The position numbers were made by a program, and so were the translations under genes. Under the pieces are notes generated by a model that searched no databases, was not told the origin of the DNA, and saw nothing but the letters and a program-made list of their open reading frames with translations. Below are positions 32,848-41,132 of a stretch of DNA of 41,462 bases, piece by piece. Origin of the DNA: Halolamina rubra (GTDB lineage Archaea > Halobacteriota > Halobacteria > Halobacteriales > Haloferacaceae); NCBI RefSeq assembly GCF_000739555.1, contig NZ_BBJN01000016.1, positions 1 through 41,462 of the forward strand. Direction: 5' to 3'. Numbering within the stretch: the stretch's first letter is position 1; each line of letters opens with the position of its first letter.

Positions 32848-34639
32848 GGTCCTCGAGGGGGACGTGGACGTTCGAGCGCTCGGCCTCGTCGATCGCCTCC
32901 TCGTACCCGGCGTCGGCGTGGCGGACGACGCCCATCCCCGGATCCGTCGTGAACACGCGCTCGGCCGTCTCGGCGGCGAGGTCGGTCCCGTCCAGCACGA
33001 CGTGGTTGTTGGCGTGGATCGCGTTGCCGATGCCGACGCCGCCGCCGTCGTGGACGCTGACGATGTCGGCGCCCGCGGCCGTGTTCAGCAGGGCGTTGAG
33101 GATCGGCCAGTCGGCGACGGCGTCGGTGCCGTCCCGCATCGCCTCAGTCTCCCGGTTGGGGCTCGCGACGCTGCCTGCGTCGAGGTGGTCACGGGTCACG
33201 ACGATCGGGCCCGCGATCTCGCCCTCGCGCACCAGCTCGTTGATGCGGAGCGCGAACCGGGCCCGCTCGGTCAGCCCGTCGTCGCCGGCGGTTTCACCGC
33301 CACCCTCTCGAGACGCCGCCGGTGTCTCGCCCGTCTCGTAGCCGAGCCAGCAGACCCGGCTCGGGAGCCCCTGGAACTGGACCTGCTCCTGTGCCAGGTC
33401 GATCCAGCGGTGGAGCGCATCCTTCTCCGGGAACAGCTCCTTCACCGCCTCGTCCGTGCGGTAGATGTCGTCCTCCTCGCCCGAGAGCGCGAGCCAGCGG
33501 AACGGCCCCTTCCCCCGGCAGAACAGCGGGCGGATGTACTCCGGGACGAATCCGGGGAAGTCGAACGGGTCGTGGTCGGTACCCGTCGACGTGGTCACCG
33601 AGCCGCGGTGGTCCGCGACCTGCCCGCGGATGTTGTTGCCGTACTCGAACGCGACGGCGCCGCGCTCCTGGAGTTCCAGGATGGCGGCGACGTGGCGAGC
33701 CATCGTGTCCACGCTCTCCTCGACGTACGTCTCGGGGTCGCTCGCGCGGAGGTCGTCGGCCTCGTCGACGCTGTAGCCAGACGGGTAGTACCCCTCGAGT
33801 TCGTCGTGGGCGGAGGTCTGGTCGGTGACGATGTCGGGGTCGAACCCGCGGTCGAGCATCCCCTCGAGCATGTCTGCGGCGTTCATGTGGACCCCGACGC
33901 TGTACGCGTCGCCGCGCTCGGCGGCGTCGACCGCGGCGTCGATGGCCGCGTCGAGGTCGTCGGTCTTCTCCTGGACGTAGCCGGTCTCGAGCCGGCGGTC
34001 GATGCGGGCCTCGTCGACCTCGGCGGCGATACAGACGCCGTGGTTCATCGTCACGGCCAGCGGCTGGGCCCCGCCCATGCCCCCGAGACCGCCCGTGACG
34101 ACGATGGAGCCCTCGAGCGAACCGTCGAAGTGCTCCCGTCCCGCGGCGGCCAGCGTCTCGTAGGTCCCCTGGATGATCCCCTGGGTCCCGATGTACGCCC
34201 AGGAGCCGGCGGTCATCTGGCCGTACATGATCTTCCCCTCGGCTTCGAGCTCGTGGAAGTGCTCCCAGTTGTCCCACTTCCCGACCAAGTTCGAGTTCGC
34301 GATCAGGACCCGCGGCGCGCGCTCGTGGGTCTCGAACCGGCCGACGGGTTTGCCCGACTGGACGAGCAGCGTCTCCTCGTCGCCGAGATCGCGGAGTTCG
34401 TCGAGGATGGCGTCGTACGCGTCCCAGGATCGCGCTGCCCGACCCGTGCCGCCGTAAACGACGAGGTTCTCCGGGTCCTCGGCGACCTCGGGGTCGAGGT
34501 TGTTGTTCAGCAGTCGGAACGCCGCTTCCTGACGCCACCCCTGACACTCGAGGTCGGTGCCGGTCGGGGCGCCCTGGTACTGCCGCCACTGGTCGCTCGG
34601 GTCGCCGATTCGGCTCTCCCTGTCGGCGGAGTCGTCCAT
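32840..34639 (-). CDS. hutU: Urocanate hydratase
   Basis: Second step of histidine breakdown, urocanate plus water to imidazolonepropionate, with tightly bound NAD+ as electrophile. I start at the ATG at 34639 (599 aa); the frame reaches 34678 but lacks family sequence there. The N-terminal [19 protein letters not shown] is the family's characteristic beginning, and [13 protein letters not shown] is the Rossmann-type NAD site (about 190). The [13 protein letters not shown] segment and the [14 protein letters not shown] stretch are conserved. It is the first gene of the operon and divergent from an HTH_10 regulator, with 89 bases between starts. The stop overlaps hutG's true start. Confidence 0.97.
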   Translation of the reverse strand: MDDSADRESRIGDPSDQWRQYQGAPTGTDLECQGWRQEAAFRLLNNNLDPEVAEDPENLVVYGGTGRAARSWDAYDAILDELRDLGDEETLLVQSGKPVGRFETHERAPRVLIANSNLVGKWDNWEHFHELEAEGKIMYGQMTAGSWAYIGTQGIIQGTYETLAAAGREHFDGSLEGSIVVTGGLGGMGGAQPLAVTMNHGVCIAAEVDEARIDRRLETGYVQEKTDDLDAAIDAAVDAAERGDAYSVGVHMNAADMLEGMLDRGFDPDIVTDQTSAHDELEGYYPSGYSVDEADDLRASDPETYVEESVDTMARHVAAILELQERGAVAFEYGNNIRGQVADHRGSVTTSTGTDHDPFDFPGFVPEYIRPLFCRGKGPFRWLALSGEEDDIYRTDEAVKELFPEKDALHRWIDLAQEQVQFQGLPSRVCWLGYETGETPAASREGGGETAGDDGLTERARFALRINELVREGEIAGPIVVTRDHLDAGSVASPNRETEAMRDGTDAVADWPILNALLNTAAGADIVSVHDGGGVGIGNAIHANNHVVLDGTDLAAETAERVFTTDPGMGVVRHADAGYEEAIDEAERSNVHVPLEDHE

Positions 34640-34698
34640 GATTACCAACAGTATGGGTCGCCGGCACAATGGGCCCACTATCTCCGTTCGGAGGTGTC

Positions 34699-34706
34699 TT
34701 TAAGTA
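34699..34706 (+). promoter_or_regulatory. TATA-like box of the hut-linked regulator
   Basis: TTTAAGTA lies 23-30 bases before the ATG at 34729 in the 89-base divergent gap with hutU, the proper spacing for a leaderless transcript. The hutU promoter must be in the same gap on the other strand but has no clear TATA element, so activation by the regulator may be needed. Confidence 0.5.
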
Positions 34707-34728
34707 CACTGGGCCGAGCGAGCGGTGT

Positions 34729-35373
34729 ATGTACGAGGCGATCCTCCGGATCGAGAGCACGGCGCCGTTCGCGGCGGTGACCGAGGGCACCGACGCCTAC
34801 CTGGAGCTGTACTGCTCCGACCACAGCGACCTCCTCGTCGTCCGCGGCGCCGATCCGGACGCCATGCTCGAACGGGTCCGGGACCGCGTGCCCGTTCGGG
34901 ACTCCCTCCGCGGTCCGGAGGAGCTGGTCGTGATCACCGAGCGGTGCCTGCAGCCGATCGACGAGCCCGCGATCGAACGCTACCTCGACGAGACCGACAG
35001 CCTGCTCCTCTCGCCGATCCGCTACGAGAACGGGCTGAAGATCGGTCGCGTGCTCGCCCTCGACCCGGCGAACCTCACGCAGCTCTACGTCGACCTCGCG
35101 GCCGACTACGACGTTACCGTCGAGGCGAAACGCGAGCTGACCAGCCTTGGCGGGTCGGTGCCGTTCGTCTCGCTCGTCGACGCCCTCCCGACGCTAACCG
35201 CCCGCCAGCGGGAGGTGCTGCTCGCGGCCCACCGGAACGGCTACTTCGAGATCCCGCGCGGCGTCACGCTCGAGGCGATCGGCGACGACCTGGGGATCGG
35301 TCGGCGAACGACGGAGGAGCACCTCCGACGCGCGGTCAACAAGCTCATGGACGCGTTCGTCGAGTACCTGTGA
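34729..35373 (+). CDS. HTH_10 (Bat-like) regulator, probable regulator of the hut operon
   Basis: A 214-residue haloarchaeal regulator. I choose the ATG at 34729 because a TATA box is correctly placed before it and the protein then begins with the family's beta strand (MYEAILRIESTAPF). The frame itself opens at 34669. The C-terminal HTH_10 domain (about 160-212) starts with LTARQREVLLAAHRNGYFEIPR and includes a recognition helix near RTTEEHLRRA. The N-terminal 150 residues form the usual sensing domain with an aromatic-poor beta/alpha pattern. It is divergent from hutU and shares its promoter gap, so control of histidine use in response to histidine or urocanate is the natural inference. It is convergent with the next transporter gene, 25 bases away. 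Confidence 0.88.
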   Translation: MYEAILRIESTAPFAAVTEGTDAYLELYCSDHSDLLVVRGADPDAMLERVRDRVPVRDSLRGPEELVVITERCLQPIDEPAIERYLDETDSLLLSPIRYENGLKIGRVLALDPANLTQLYVDLAADYDVTVEAKRELTSLGGSVPFVSLVDALPTLTARQREVLLAAHRNGYFEIPRGVTLEAIGDDLGIGRRTTEEHLRRAVNKLMDAFVEYL

Positions 35374-35398
35374 CGACCCAGTACGGTCGATGCGGGTG

Positions 35399-37231
35399 TC
35401 AGACCCCCCAGATGACGCCGATCCCGGCGGTCGCGACGACGGCGAGGATGAGCTGTAGCGGCCCGCCGACCCGGAGGAAGTCGGTGAACTCGTAGCCGCC
35501 CGGGCCGTACACCATGAGGTTCGTCTGGTAGCCCACCGGCGTCATGAACGAGGTGGCCGACGCGAACATCACCGCCAGCAGGAACGCGAACTCGTTGGCG
35601 CCGAGCCGGGCGGCCGCGTCGACGCCGACCGGGATCATCAGGACCGCGGTCGCGACCGGCGTGATGACGCTCGCCAGCAGGTTGGCCACGAGGTACAGGA
35701 CGAACATGACGCCGAGCAGCGGGAGGACCTCGCCGGCCGCGACGAGCGACGCCGCGACCAGCGCCGCGCCGCCGGTCGACTCCAGCGCGATCCCCAGCGG
35801 GATGACGCCCGCCAGCAGGAAGATGACGTTCCACGAGACGGCGTCGTAGGCGTCGGCGGTCGTGAGACAGCCCGTGACGACCATCGCGACGACGCCCGCG
35901 AGCGCCGCGATCACGATGGACAGCACGTCCAGCGCCGCGAGGCCGACGACGCCGCCGAGGATCCCGACGGCCAGCGGCATCTTCGGCGAGAGCGGGGCGA
36001 TCTCGTCGGCACTCCCGTCGACCAGGTGATCGAGCGCCCGCTCGTCGGCGACGACGAGATCGCCGGTGTCCGTGAAGTACCGGATCGACGCCGGCGTCGT
36101 CCGGACCAGGAGCAGGTCCCCCGTCTGGAGCGTGCGGTCGGCGAGCTCCGTCCGGATCAGCTCGCCGCCGCGGCGGAGGGCGAGCACGCTCGTCTCGTGG
36201 TAGTCGTGGAGCCCGGTCTGGGCGACGGTCTTCCCCACGAACGACGAGTGGTCGGGGACGACCGCCTTCGCGAGCGTGCCGTCGGTCGCCGCCGCGTCGA
36301 ACGTGTCCTCGGTCACCGCCTCCCGGGCTCGATGGCCGAGCGCGGCGGCCTCCCGGAACCGGTTGACCGCCTGGACGGAGCCGTGGACGACCACCACGTC
36401 GCCCGCCTCAAGGACGCGGTCGGAGTGCGGGCCGGCGTACGCCTCGCCGTCGCGCCGGGCCTGCAGGACCCGGATCTCCGGGTGGGCGGCGTCGAACGCC
36501 TCGACCGTCTGGCCGACGGCGGCGGACTCCGACCGGACGGACATGAACGTGAGGTAGTTGTCGAGATCGAACTCGGTGACGGGGTCGCTGTCGACGGGGA
36601 CGCGAGCCGGCGTGAGCCGCCAGCCCACGGTGAGCAGGTACGCGAGTCCGACCGCGAGCAGGACGACGCCGAGCCCGGTGAACTCGAACATCCCGATGCC
36701 GTCGCGGCCGTCGACGAGCAGGCGGGCGAAGTCGCTGGCGAGGATGTTCGTCGCCGTGCCGACGAGGGTGAGCGTCCCGCCGAGGATGGCGGCGTAGGAC
36801 AGCGGCATGAGCAGCTTCGACGGGCTCAGTCCCGCGTTCTCGGCGAGGTCGGTGACCATCGGGATGAACACGGCGACGATGGGCGTGTTGTTCACGAACC
36901 CGGCGAGGGGCCCGGTCGTGCAGACGGTCGCGACGAGTGCGCGGAACTCCCGGCCGGCGGTGAACGCCGCGAGGTGGACGCCGATCCGCTCGACGATCCC
37001 CGTGTTCTGGACGCCCGCGCTGAGCATGTACATCGCGATGAGGGTCACCGTCGCGGGGTTGGCGAACCCCGAGATCGCGGCCCGGGTGCCGACACCGGTC
37101 CACGGTTCGAGCACGACGAGCGCGGCGACGACGCTGATCGCGGTGACGTCGTTCGGCACCACCTCGGTGACGAACGCCACCAGCACGACGAGGATGAGCA
37201 GGAACACGACGGTCACGCCCGACACCGGCAT
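35399..37231 (-). CDS. SLC13/DASS-family transporter with two RCK_C domains
   Basis: A 610-residue permease of the divalent anion:sodium symporter superfamily (CitT/SLC13), from the ATG at 37231; the frame extends to 37285. Two membrane halves of about six helices each flank a central cytoplasmic region (about residues 200-380). That region has two RCK_C (TrkA-C) domains, seen in the beta pattern VLEAGDVVVVHGS and LQTGDLLLVRT. The first half has the motif NNTPIVAVFIPM and GTATNILASD, the second half ANLLASVITPVATAVLMIP. These conserved Asn-Pro/Thr turns are where sodium and substrate bind. Substrates in this group include dicarboxylates, citrate and sulfate; RCK_C-bearing members are often assigned to sulfate or potassium-responsive transport. 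The substrate is not decidable here. Its stop faces the hut regulator's stop. Confidence 0.9.
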   Translation of the reverse strand: MPVSGVTVVFLLILVVLVAFVTEVVPNDVTAISVVAALVVLEPWTGVGTRAAISGFANPATVTLIAMYMLSAGVQNTGIVERIGVHLAAFTAGREFRALVATVCTTGPLAGFVNNTPIVAVFIPMVTDLAENAGLSPSKLLMPLSYAAILGGTLTLVGTATNILASDFARLLVDGRDGIGMFEFTGLGVVLLAVGLAYLLTVGWRLTPARVPVDSDPVTEFDLDNYLTFMSVRSESAAVGQTVEAFDAAHPEIRVLQARRDGEAYAGPHSDRVLEAGDVVVVHGSVQAVNRFREAAALGHRAREAVTEDTFDAAATDGTLAKAVVPDHSSFVGKTVAQTGLHDYHETSVLALRRGGELIRTELADRTLQTGDLLLVRTTPASIRYFTDTGDLVVADERALDHLVDGSADEIAPLSPKMPLAVGILGGVVGLAALDVLSIVIAALAGVVAMVVTGCLTTADAYDAVSWNVIFLLAGVIPLGIALESTGGAALVAASLVAAGEVLPLLGVMFVLYLVANLLASVITPVATAVLMIPVGVDAAARLGANEFAFLLAVMFASATSFMTPVGYQTNLMVYGPGGYEFTDFLRVGGPLQLILAVVATAGIGVIWGV

Positions 37232-37356
37232 ACCCGGAAGCACTCGGGTCGGTACCTTGATAGTTCCCCTCGGGTGGGGACGCAAGTTCGCGGCGTCCCC
37301 CTACACAGGGCTGTTCATGGTTTCAGTCCTCTCAGCATGTGGAACTCATCCTGTGG

Positions 37357-37364
37357 TATTTTCG
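37357..37364 (+). promoter_or_regulatory. TATA-like box of the ABC exporter operon
   Basis: TATTTTCG lies 23-30 bases before the ATG at 37387, consistent with a leaderless transcript. It is the only A/T-rich element close to that start. Confidence 0.45.
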
Positions 37365-37386
37365 GGGATCTACACGTACGGACAAT

Positions 37387-38382
37387 ATGGATACGGGTTC
37401 CCGTGCAGTATCCGACGCCGGGGTGTCGGCCGACGACGAGTCGGCGGCCATCCGGACGACGGGGTTGACGAAACGCTACGGCGACGACGTACTGGCCGTC
37501 GACGACCTCGACCTGACGGTGTACGAAGGCGAGATATTCGGCTTCCTCGGCCCCAACGGCGCCGGCAAGTCGACGACGATCGACGTGATCATGGACTACG
37601 TCCGGCCCACGGCCGGGAGCGCGACGGTGCTCGGGTTCGACGCCCAAACCGAAACCCGCGCCATCCACGAGCGCGTGGGGATCCTTCCGGACGGGTACGG
37701 TCTCTACGACCGTCTCTCCGGGCGGAAACATCTCGAGTACGCGATCTCGTTGAAACGGGCCGACGACGACGTGGACGAGCTCCTCGACCGAGTCGGGCTC
37801 GACACGGCGGCCGCCGAACGCGTCGTCGGCGGCTACTCGAAGGGGATGACCCAGCGACTGGCGCTCGCGATCGCCCTCGTCGGCGATCCGGAGCTCCTCA
37901 TCCTCGACGAGCCGTCCTCCGGGCTCGACCCGAACGGAGTTCGACTCGTCCGCGAGATCGCCCGCGACCACGCCGATCGGGGGAAGACGGTGTTCTTCTC
38001 CAGCCACATCCTCAGCCAGGTCGAGGCGGTCTGTGACCGCGTCGCGATCCTCAACCGCGGCCGACTCGTCGCCGTCGACACGATCGACGGGCTCCGCGAC
38101 GCGCTCGGCACGGGATCGACGGTGACGCTCACCGTCGACGCGGTCCCGGAGTCGCTGACGCTGGCGGATATCGTGGGCGTCTCGGAGGTGGCCGTCGACG
38201 GTCGAACGGTTCGGGTCCGCGTCGACGAGGCGTCGGCGAAAGTCGACGTGATCGACCAGGTTCGGGAGGACGGCGCAGCGCTGCTCGACGTGGCGATCGA
38301 GGAGTCGTCGCTCGAGGACCTGTTCAGCGCCTACACCGGCGACGCGCCACGAGGGGCTGACGCTTCGGCGGGGGACCGATGA
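37387..38382 (+). CDS. ABC transporter ATPase (CcmA/NatA-type)
   Basis: The ATP-hydrolysing half of an ABC-2 type system, 331 aa. I choose the ATG at 37387, as the preceding residues in the open frame (from 37339) lie upstream of the TATA box. Walker A is GPNGAGKST (about residue 62), the signature region is YSKGMTQRLAL, Walker B is LLILDEPSSGLD, and the switch His is in SSHIL. The C-terminal 90 residues carry the extra regulatory beta domain found in exporter ATPases. The stop overlaps the permease start by 4 bases (ATGA), making a two-gene exporter. Export of a drug, lipid or heme-related cargo or a copper-handling role (NosF type) are the usual family roles; cargo is unknown. Confidence 0.93.
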   Translation: MDTGSRAVSDAGVSADDESAAIRTTGLTKRYGDDVLAVDDLDLTVYEGEIFGFLGPNGAGKSTTIDVIMDYVRPTAGSATVLGFDAQTETRAIHERVGILPDGYGLYDRLSGRKHLEYAISLKRADDDVDELLDRVGLDTAAAERVVGGYSKGMTQRLALAIALVGDPELLILDEPSSGLDPNGVRLVREIARDHADRGKTVFFSSHILSQVEAVCDRVAILNRGRLVAVDTIDGLRDALGTGSTVTLTVDAVPESLTLADIVGVSEVAVDGRTVRVRVDEASAKVDVIDQVREDGAALLDVAIEESSLEDLFSAYTGDAPRGADASAGDR

Positions 38383-39212
38383 CGGCAGTCTGGCTGACGA
38401 TCGCCCGCAAGGAGTTCGCCGACGCCCTCCGGTCGCGTATGATCTGGGGAATCGTCGCGGTCATCGCCGTGATGACCTCGCTGTCGGCGAGCATCTCGCT
38501 GCTGGTCCCCGACGTCGAGGGCGGCGCCGAGATGGCGATCGGCGGCGCCTCGCAGTTCGCGGGGCTGCTCGTCCCGATCATGGCGCTGATCGCCGCCTAC
38601 CTCGCGATCGCCGGCGAGCGGGAGTCGGGAAGCCTGAAGGTGATTCTCGGGCTTCCGCCGTCCCGTGGTGAAGTGCTCCTCGGGAAGTTTCTCGGCCGGT
38701 GCGGCGTGGTCGCGATCGGTCTCACCCTGGGGTTCGTCGTCTCCGGCGTCGTCACGACGGCGCTGTACGGCGGCCTCCCCGTGGGCGCGTTCGTCGGGAC
38801 GACCCTGTTGACCGTCCTCCTCGGCGTCTCGTTCGTCGGCATCGCCATCGGAATCTCCGCCGTCACGAGAACGCGGGCCCCGGCGATGACGCTCGCGATC
38901 ACCGCCTACCTGGGACTGACGCTGCTCTGGGACCTAGCACCCAACGCGGTCCACCTGCTGGTTACCGGCGAGATGCCCGGGCAGGTCGTACCGGGCTGGT
39001 TCCTGCTCCTCCAAGGGCTCAGTCCGACCGGGGCGTACAACGCGCTCGTCCAGCGGCTGTTGCTCGGCGGCGGCACGGCCGTCGAAGCGCGCCTCGGCGG
39101 GCCCGAACCGGCCTACCTCGATCCCGTGGTGTTCCTCGGTATCCTCGTCGCGTGGGCCGTGGTGCCGCTCGCCGTCGGCTATGTCGGGTTCAGTCGTGCC
39201 GACCTGAGCTAG
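38379..39212 (+). CDS. ABC-2 permease subunit (NosY-like)
   Basis: A 277-residue membrane protein with six predicted helices, the partner of the ATPase just upstream. It begins with the family pattern WLTIARKEFADALRSRM before the first helix. It then has a cytoplasmic GERESGSLKVILGLPPSRGEVLLGK loop (about 80-105), the conserved contact with the ATPase. Helices follow near 108-130, 140-165, 170-190 and a last one at 250-270. Between helices five and six is an extracellular loop of about 60 residues (about 186-245), a plausible cargo entry region. The combination is typical of NosY/ABC-2 multi-helix permeases. Confidence 0.9.
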   Translation: MTAVWLTIARKEFADALRSRMIWGIVAVIAVMTSLSASISLLVPDVEGGAEMAIGGASQFAGLLVPIMALIAAYLAIAGERESGSLKVILGLPPSRGEVLLGKFLGRCGVVAIGLTLGFVVSGVVTTALYGGLPVGAFVGTTLLTVLLGVSFVGIAIGISAVTRTRAPAMTLAITAYLGLTLLWDLAPNAVHLLVTGEMPGQVVPGWFLLLQGLSPTGAYNALVQRLLLGGGTAVEARLGGPEPAYLDPVVFLGILVAWAVVPLAVGYVGFSRADLS

Positions 39213-39247
39213 CGATCCCGCGTCCGCGCTCCCTTTTCGCCCCCTGC

Positions 39248-39255
39248 CTATATAC
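39248..39255 (+). promoter_or_regulatory. TATA box of the small membrane protein gene
   Basis: CTATATAC is centred about 27 bases before the ATG at 39278, a textbook spacing for a leaderless haloarchaeal transcript. It fixes the start of that gene despite the long upstream open frame. Confidence 0.6.
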
Positions 39256-39277
39256 GGCGTGTCAGCAAACTACGAGT

Positions 39278-39541
39278 ATGTCGTCACCGCCGTTCATCGA
39301 CCGCGAATCCGGCGAGTTGGACCTCGACCAGATCCGGGCGGAGCTGTTCCCGCTCGCCGCGCTCGTCGTGCTGTTCGGGGCGGCCGCGGTGCTCGTGTTC
39401 CTGCTCGGCCTGCTGGTCGGCGGGAGCCCGGTGTTCGCTGGCCTGTTCACCATCCTCTCGCAGTTCATTCTCGCCCTCGGCACCGGGATCGTGCTGATCT
39501 ACGTCATCGCGCGGGGGATCCAGCTCGCCGACGAGTCGTAG
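39278..39541 (+). CDS. Small two-helix membrane protein
   Basis: An 87-residue protein whose start is set by the TATA box at 39248-39255; the same frame is open from 38699 but that is antisense-like read-through of the ABC permease gene. The N-terminal 24 residues are acidic and soluble. Two long hydrophobic helices follow (about 26-49, rich in Val/Leu/Ala, and 55-80), ending in a short polar tail (GIQLADES). It stands alone between the ABC permease and a minus-strand membrane gene whose stop is 26 bases away. No family recognised. Confidence 0.75.
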   Translation: MSSPPFIDRESGELDLDQIRAELFPLAALVVLFGAAAVLVFLLGLLVGGSPVFAGLFTILSQFILALGTGIVLIYVIARGIQLADES

Positions 39542-39566
39542 CGTCGACGGCCCGGTTCCCGCCACC

Positions 39567-40223
39567 TCAGCCGGCGACGCCAGAGATCGCGACCGCCTCG
39601 CGGTAGCAGGCGACCGCCAGCAGCAGGTAGCCGCCGACGAGCAGCGCCCACTCCCGGCGCGTCAGCGACCAGTCCCTCGGTGAGCGGACGCGTTCGAACT
39701 CCTCCTTCCAGCGCGGCCCGGACGCCTGGTGCCAGAGCATCACCCCCCGCGTCGCGACCACGATCGCGACCATCGCGGTGATCTCCGTCGGCCCGCTGCG
39801 TTCGACGAGCACCGCCAGCGACGGCGCGATTCGCTCGCCCGTCCCGATCGCGAGTGAGCCCGTCCCCCAGACTGCGCCGTAGCGCGGCGCCTGCACGACC
39901 TGCACCACGTACCCCAGCGGCGTGTTCACCGACCGGAACGTGTTGGCGGCGACGGCAATCAGCGAGACGGCCACGTTCCAGCCGAACAGCGTCAGGAACT
40001 CCCGCCACACACTCCCCGCGTACGCTTCGGGCGCGATGGGGTTCCCGCCGCGCAGCAGCCCCTGCGGGAGGAACAGATAGCTGAGCAGCCACGCCGCCGT
40101 GAACACGCTCGCGACGACGAGCCAGAGGGCGCCGAACCGGACGAACGCGTCCTCGTGGTTGACGTACCGCCCGACTCGCGCCGAGAGTCCACCGACCGGT
40201 CCGGTCCGGGGTTGCGGGGCCAT
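39567..40223 (-). CDS. Integral membrane protein, SpoIIM-like
   Basis: A 218-residue membrane protein with about five helices (near 33-55, 80-100, 110-130, 150-165 and 190-210). The arrangement with the WREFLTLFGWNVAVSLIAVAANTF segment resembles the stage II sporulation protein M (DUF95) family, in which a conserved Asn sits in the second helix. That family is widespread in archaea, where it has no sporulation role. The start is the ATG at 40223. It is followed, in the transcript direction, by a short 25-base gap to the convergent small membrane protein gene. It is the last of a minus-strand run that starts with the genes at 40260-41462, although 36 bases separate it from the next. The family call is from pattern only. 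Confidence 0.7.
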   Translation of the reverse strand: MAPQPRTGPVGGLSARVGRYVNHEDAFVRFGALWLVVASVFTAAWLLSYLFLPQGLLRGGNPIAPEAYAGSVWREFLTLFGWNVAVSLIAVAANTFRSVNTPLGYVVQVVQAPRYGAVWGTGSLAIGTGERIAPSLAVLVERSGPTEITAMVAIVVATRGVMLWHQASGPRWKEEFERVRSPRDWSLTRREWALLVGGYLLLAVACYREAVAISGVAG

Positions 40224-40259
40224 ACGTCCGAAACGTGTTCGCTGTTGACAAATAGCTGC

Positions 40260-41132
40260 CTACGAGCCGCCCGGGATCGTGACGGGCTCGAACCGCTGGA
40301 GCCCGAAGTAGGTGTTCAGCACCGCGCCGAAGCCGACGACGGCGACGGCGAGTTGGGCGAGGCCACCGAGGTACGGGACGGCGCCGAGGAGTTCCAGCGC
40401 GAGCAGGAACCCCGCGATCCCGGCGACGGTCGCGACGCCGTCGCGCTCGATGGGGAGCCGCGTTCCCAGGAGATACCCGAACACGGTCTGCCCGTAGAGG
40501 ATCACCAGGAACTCGGCGAGCAGGCCGACGATCGCCAGCGGAAGCAGGATCAGGGTGAACGCCATGTAGACGAAGAGGACGAGCAGGCTCGTCGCCCCCA
40601 GGCCCCCGACGACGCCGCTGACGAGTGCGTGCTCGGTGATGGCCGCGCCGACGTTCTCGACGACCCGGGGGTGGCGCTCGACGAGCCACCAGCCGAAGGC
40701 ACCCAGCACGAGGAACTGGAGGAGCAACCCGCCGACCCGCTGGGCGGGCGAACTCGAGGGGGTCGGCGGCTCGAACCCCGACACGCGCCCGACCGTGGCC
40801 TCGGGGCTGACGGCGGCGTCGCCAGAGTACGTCTGGACCGTCCCGGTGACGGTCGCGCCGTCGCCGACCGAGAGGTTGCCGTTCAGCAGCGTCACGTCGC
40901 CGTCGACCGCGCCGTCGACGACCGCGGTGCCGCCGATCACGTACACGTCGCCCTCGACGGTCGCGTCGCTCGGGACCGTGGTGGTCCCGCCGGCGACGAC
41001 GCGCACGTCCGCGAGCGTGTCGGCCTCGGTCTCACCCTCGAACGTGATCGACATCTCGCCAACGTCGCCGCCGCCGATCGAGACCAGCAGGAGGACGACG
41101 ACGAGCAGCGGGATCGCTTCCGTCGGGCTCAC
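40260..41132 (-). CDS. Bactofilin-like repeat protein with a polytopic membrane domain
   Basis: A 290-residue protein starting with GTG at 41132; upstream residues in the same open frame are out-of-frame reading of the neighbouring gene. After a short hydrophobic N-terminal helix (residues 4-17), residues about 30-110 consist of short beta repeats built on Val-x-Gly/Asp steps (DATVEGDVYVIGG, GAVDGDVTLLNG, GATVTGTVQTY). This is the right-handed beta-helix style of bactofilin/polymer-forming cytoskeletal proteins. The C-terminal half (about 125-280) has four to five transmembrane helices. Similar proteins with a beta-helix plus membrane region occur in many prokaryotes with unknown role. The start overlaps the stop of the upstream membrane gene (GTGA), so the two are coupled. 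Confidence 0.8.
   Translation of the reverse strand: MSPTEAIPLLVVVLLLVSIGGGDVGEMSITFEGETEADTLADVRVVAGGTTTVPSDATVEGDVYVIGGTAVVDGAVDGDVTLLNGNLSVGDGATVTGTVQTYSGDAAVSPEATVGRVSGFEPPTPSSSPAQRVGGLLLQFLVLGAFGWWLVERHPRVVENVGAAITEHALVSGVVGGLGATSLLVLFVYMAFTLILLPLAIVGLLAEFLVILYGQTVFGYLLGTRLPIERDGVATVAGIAGFLLALELLGAVPYLGGLAQLAVAVVGFGAVLNTYFGLQRFEPVTIPGGS

Noticed and set aside
31952..34780. Open frame of 942 codons on the plus strand
   Set aside because: Antisense to hutG and hutU, which are certain; composition is that of a shadow frame.
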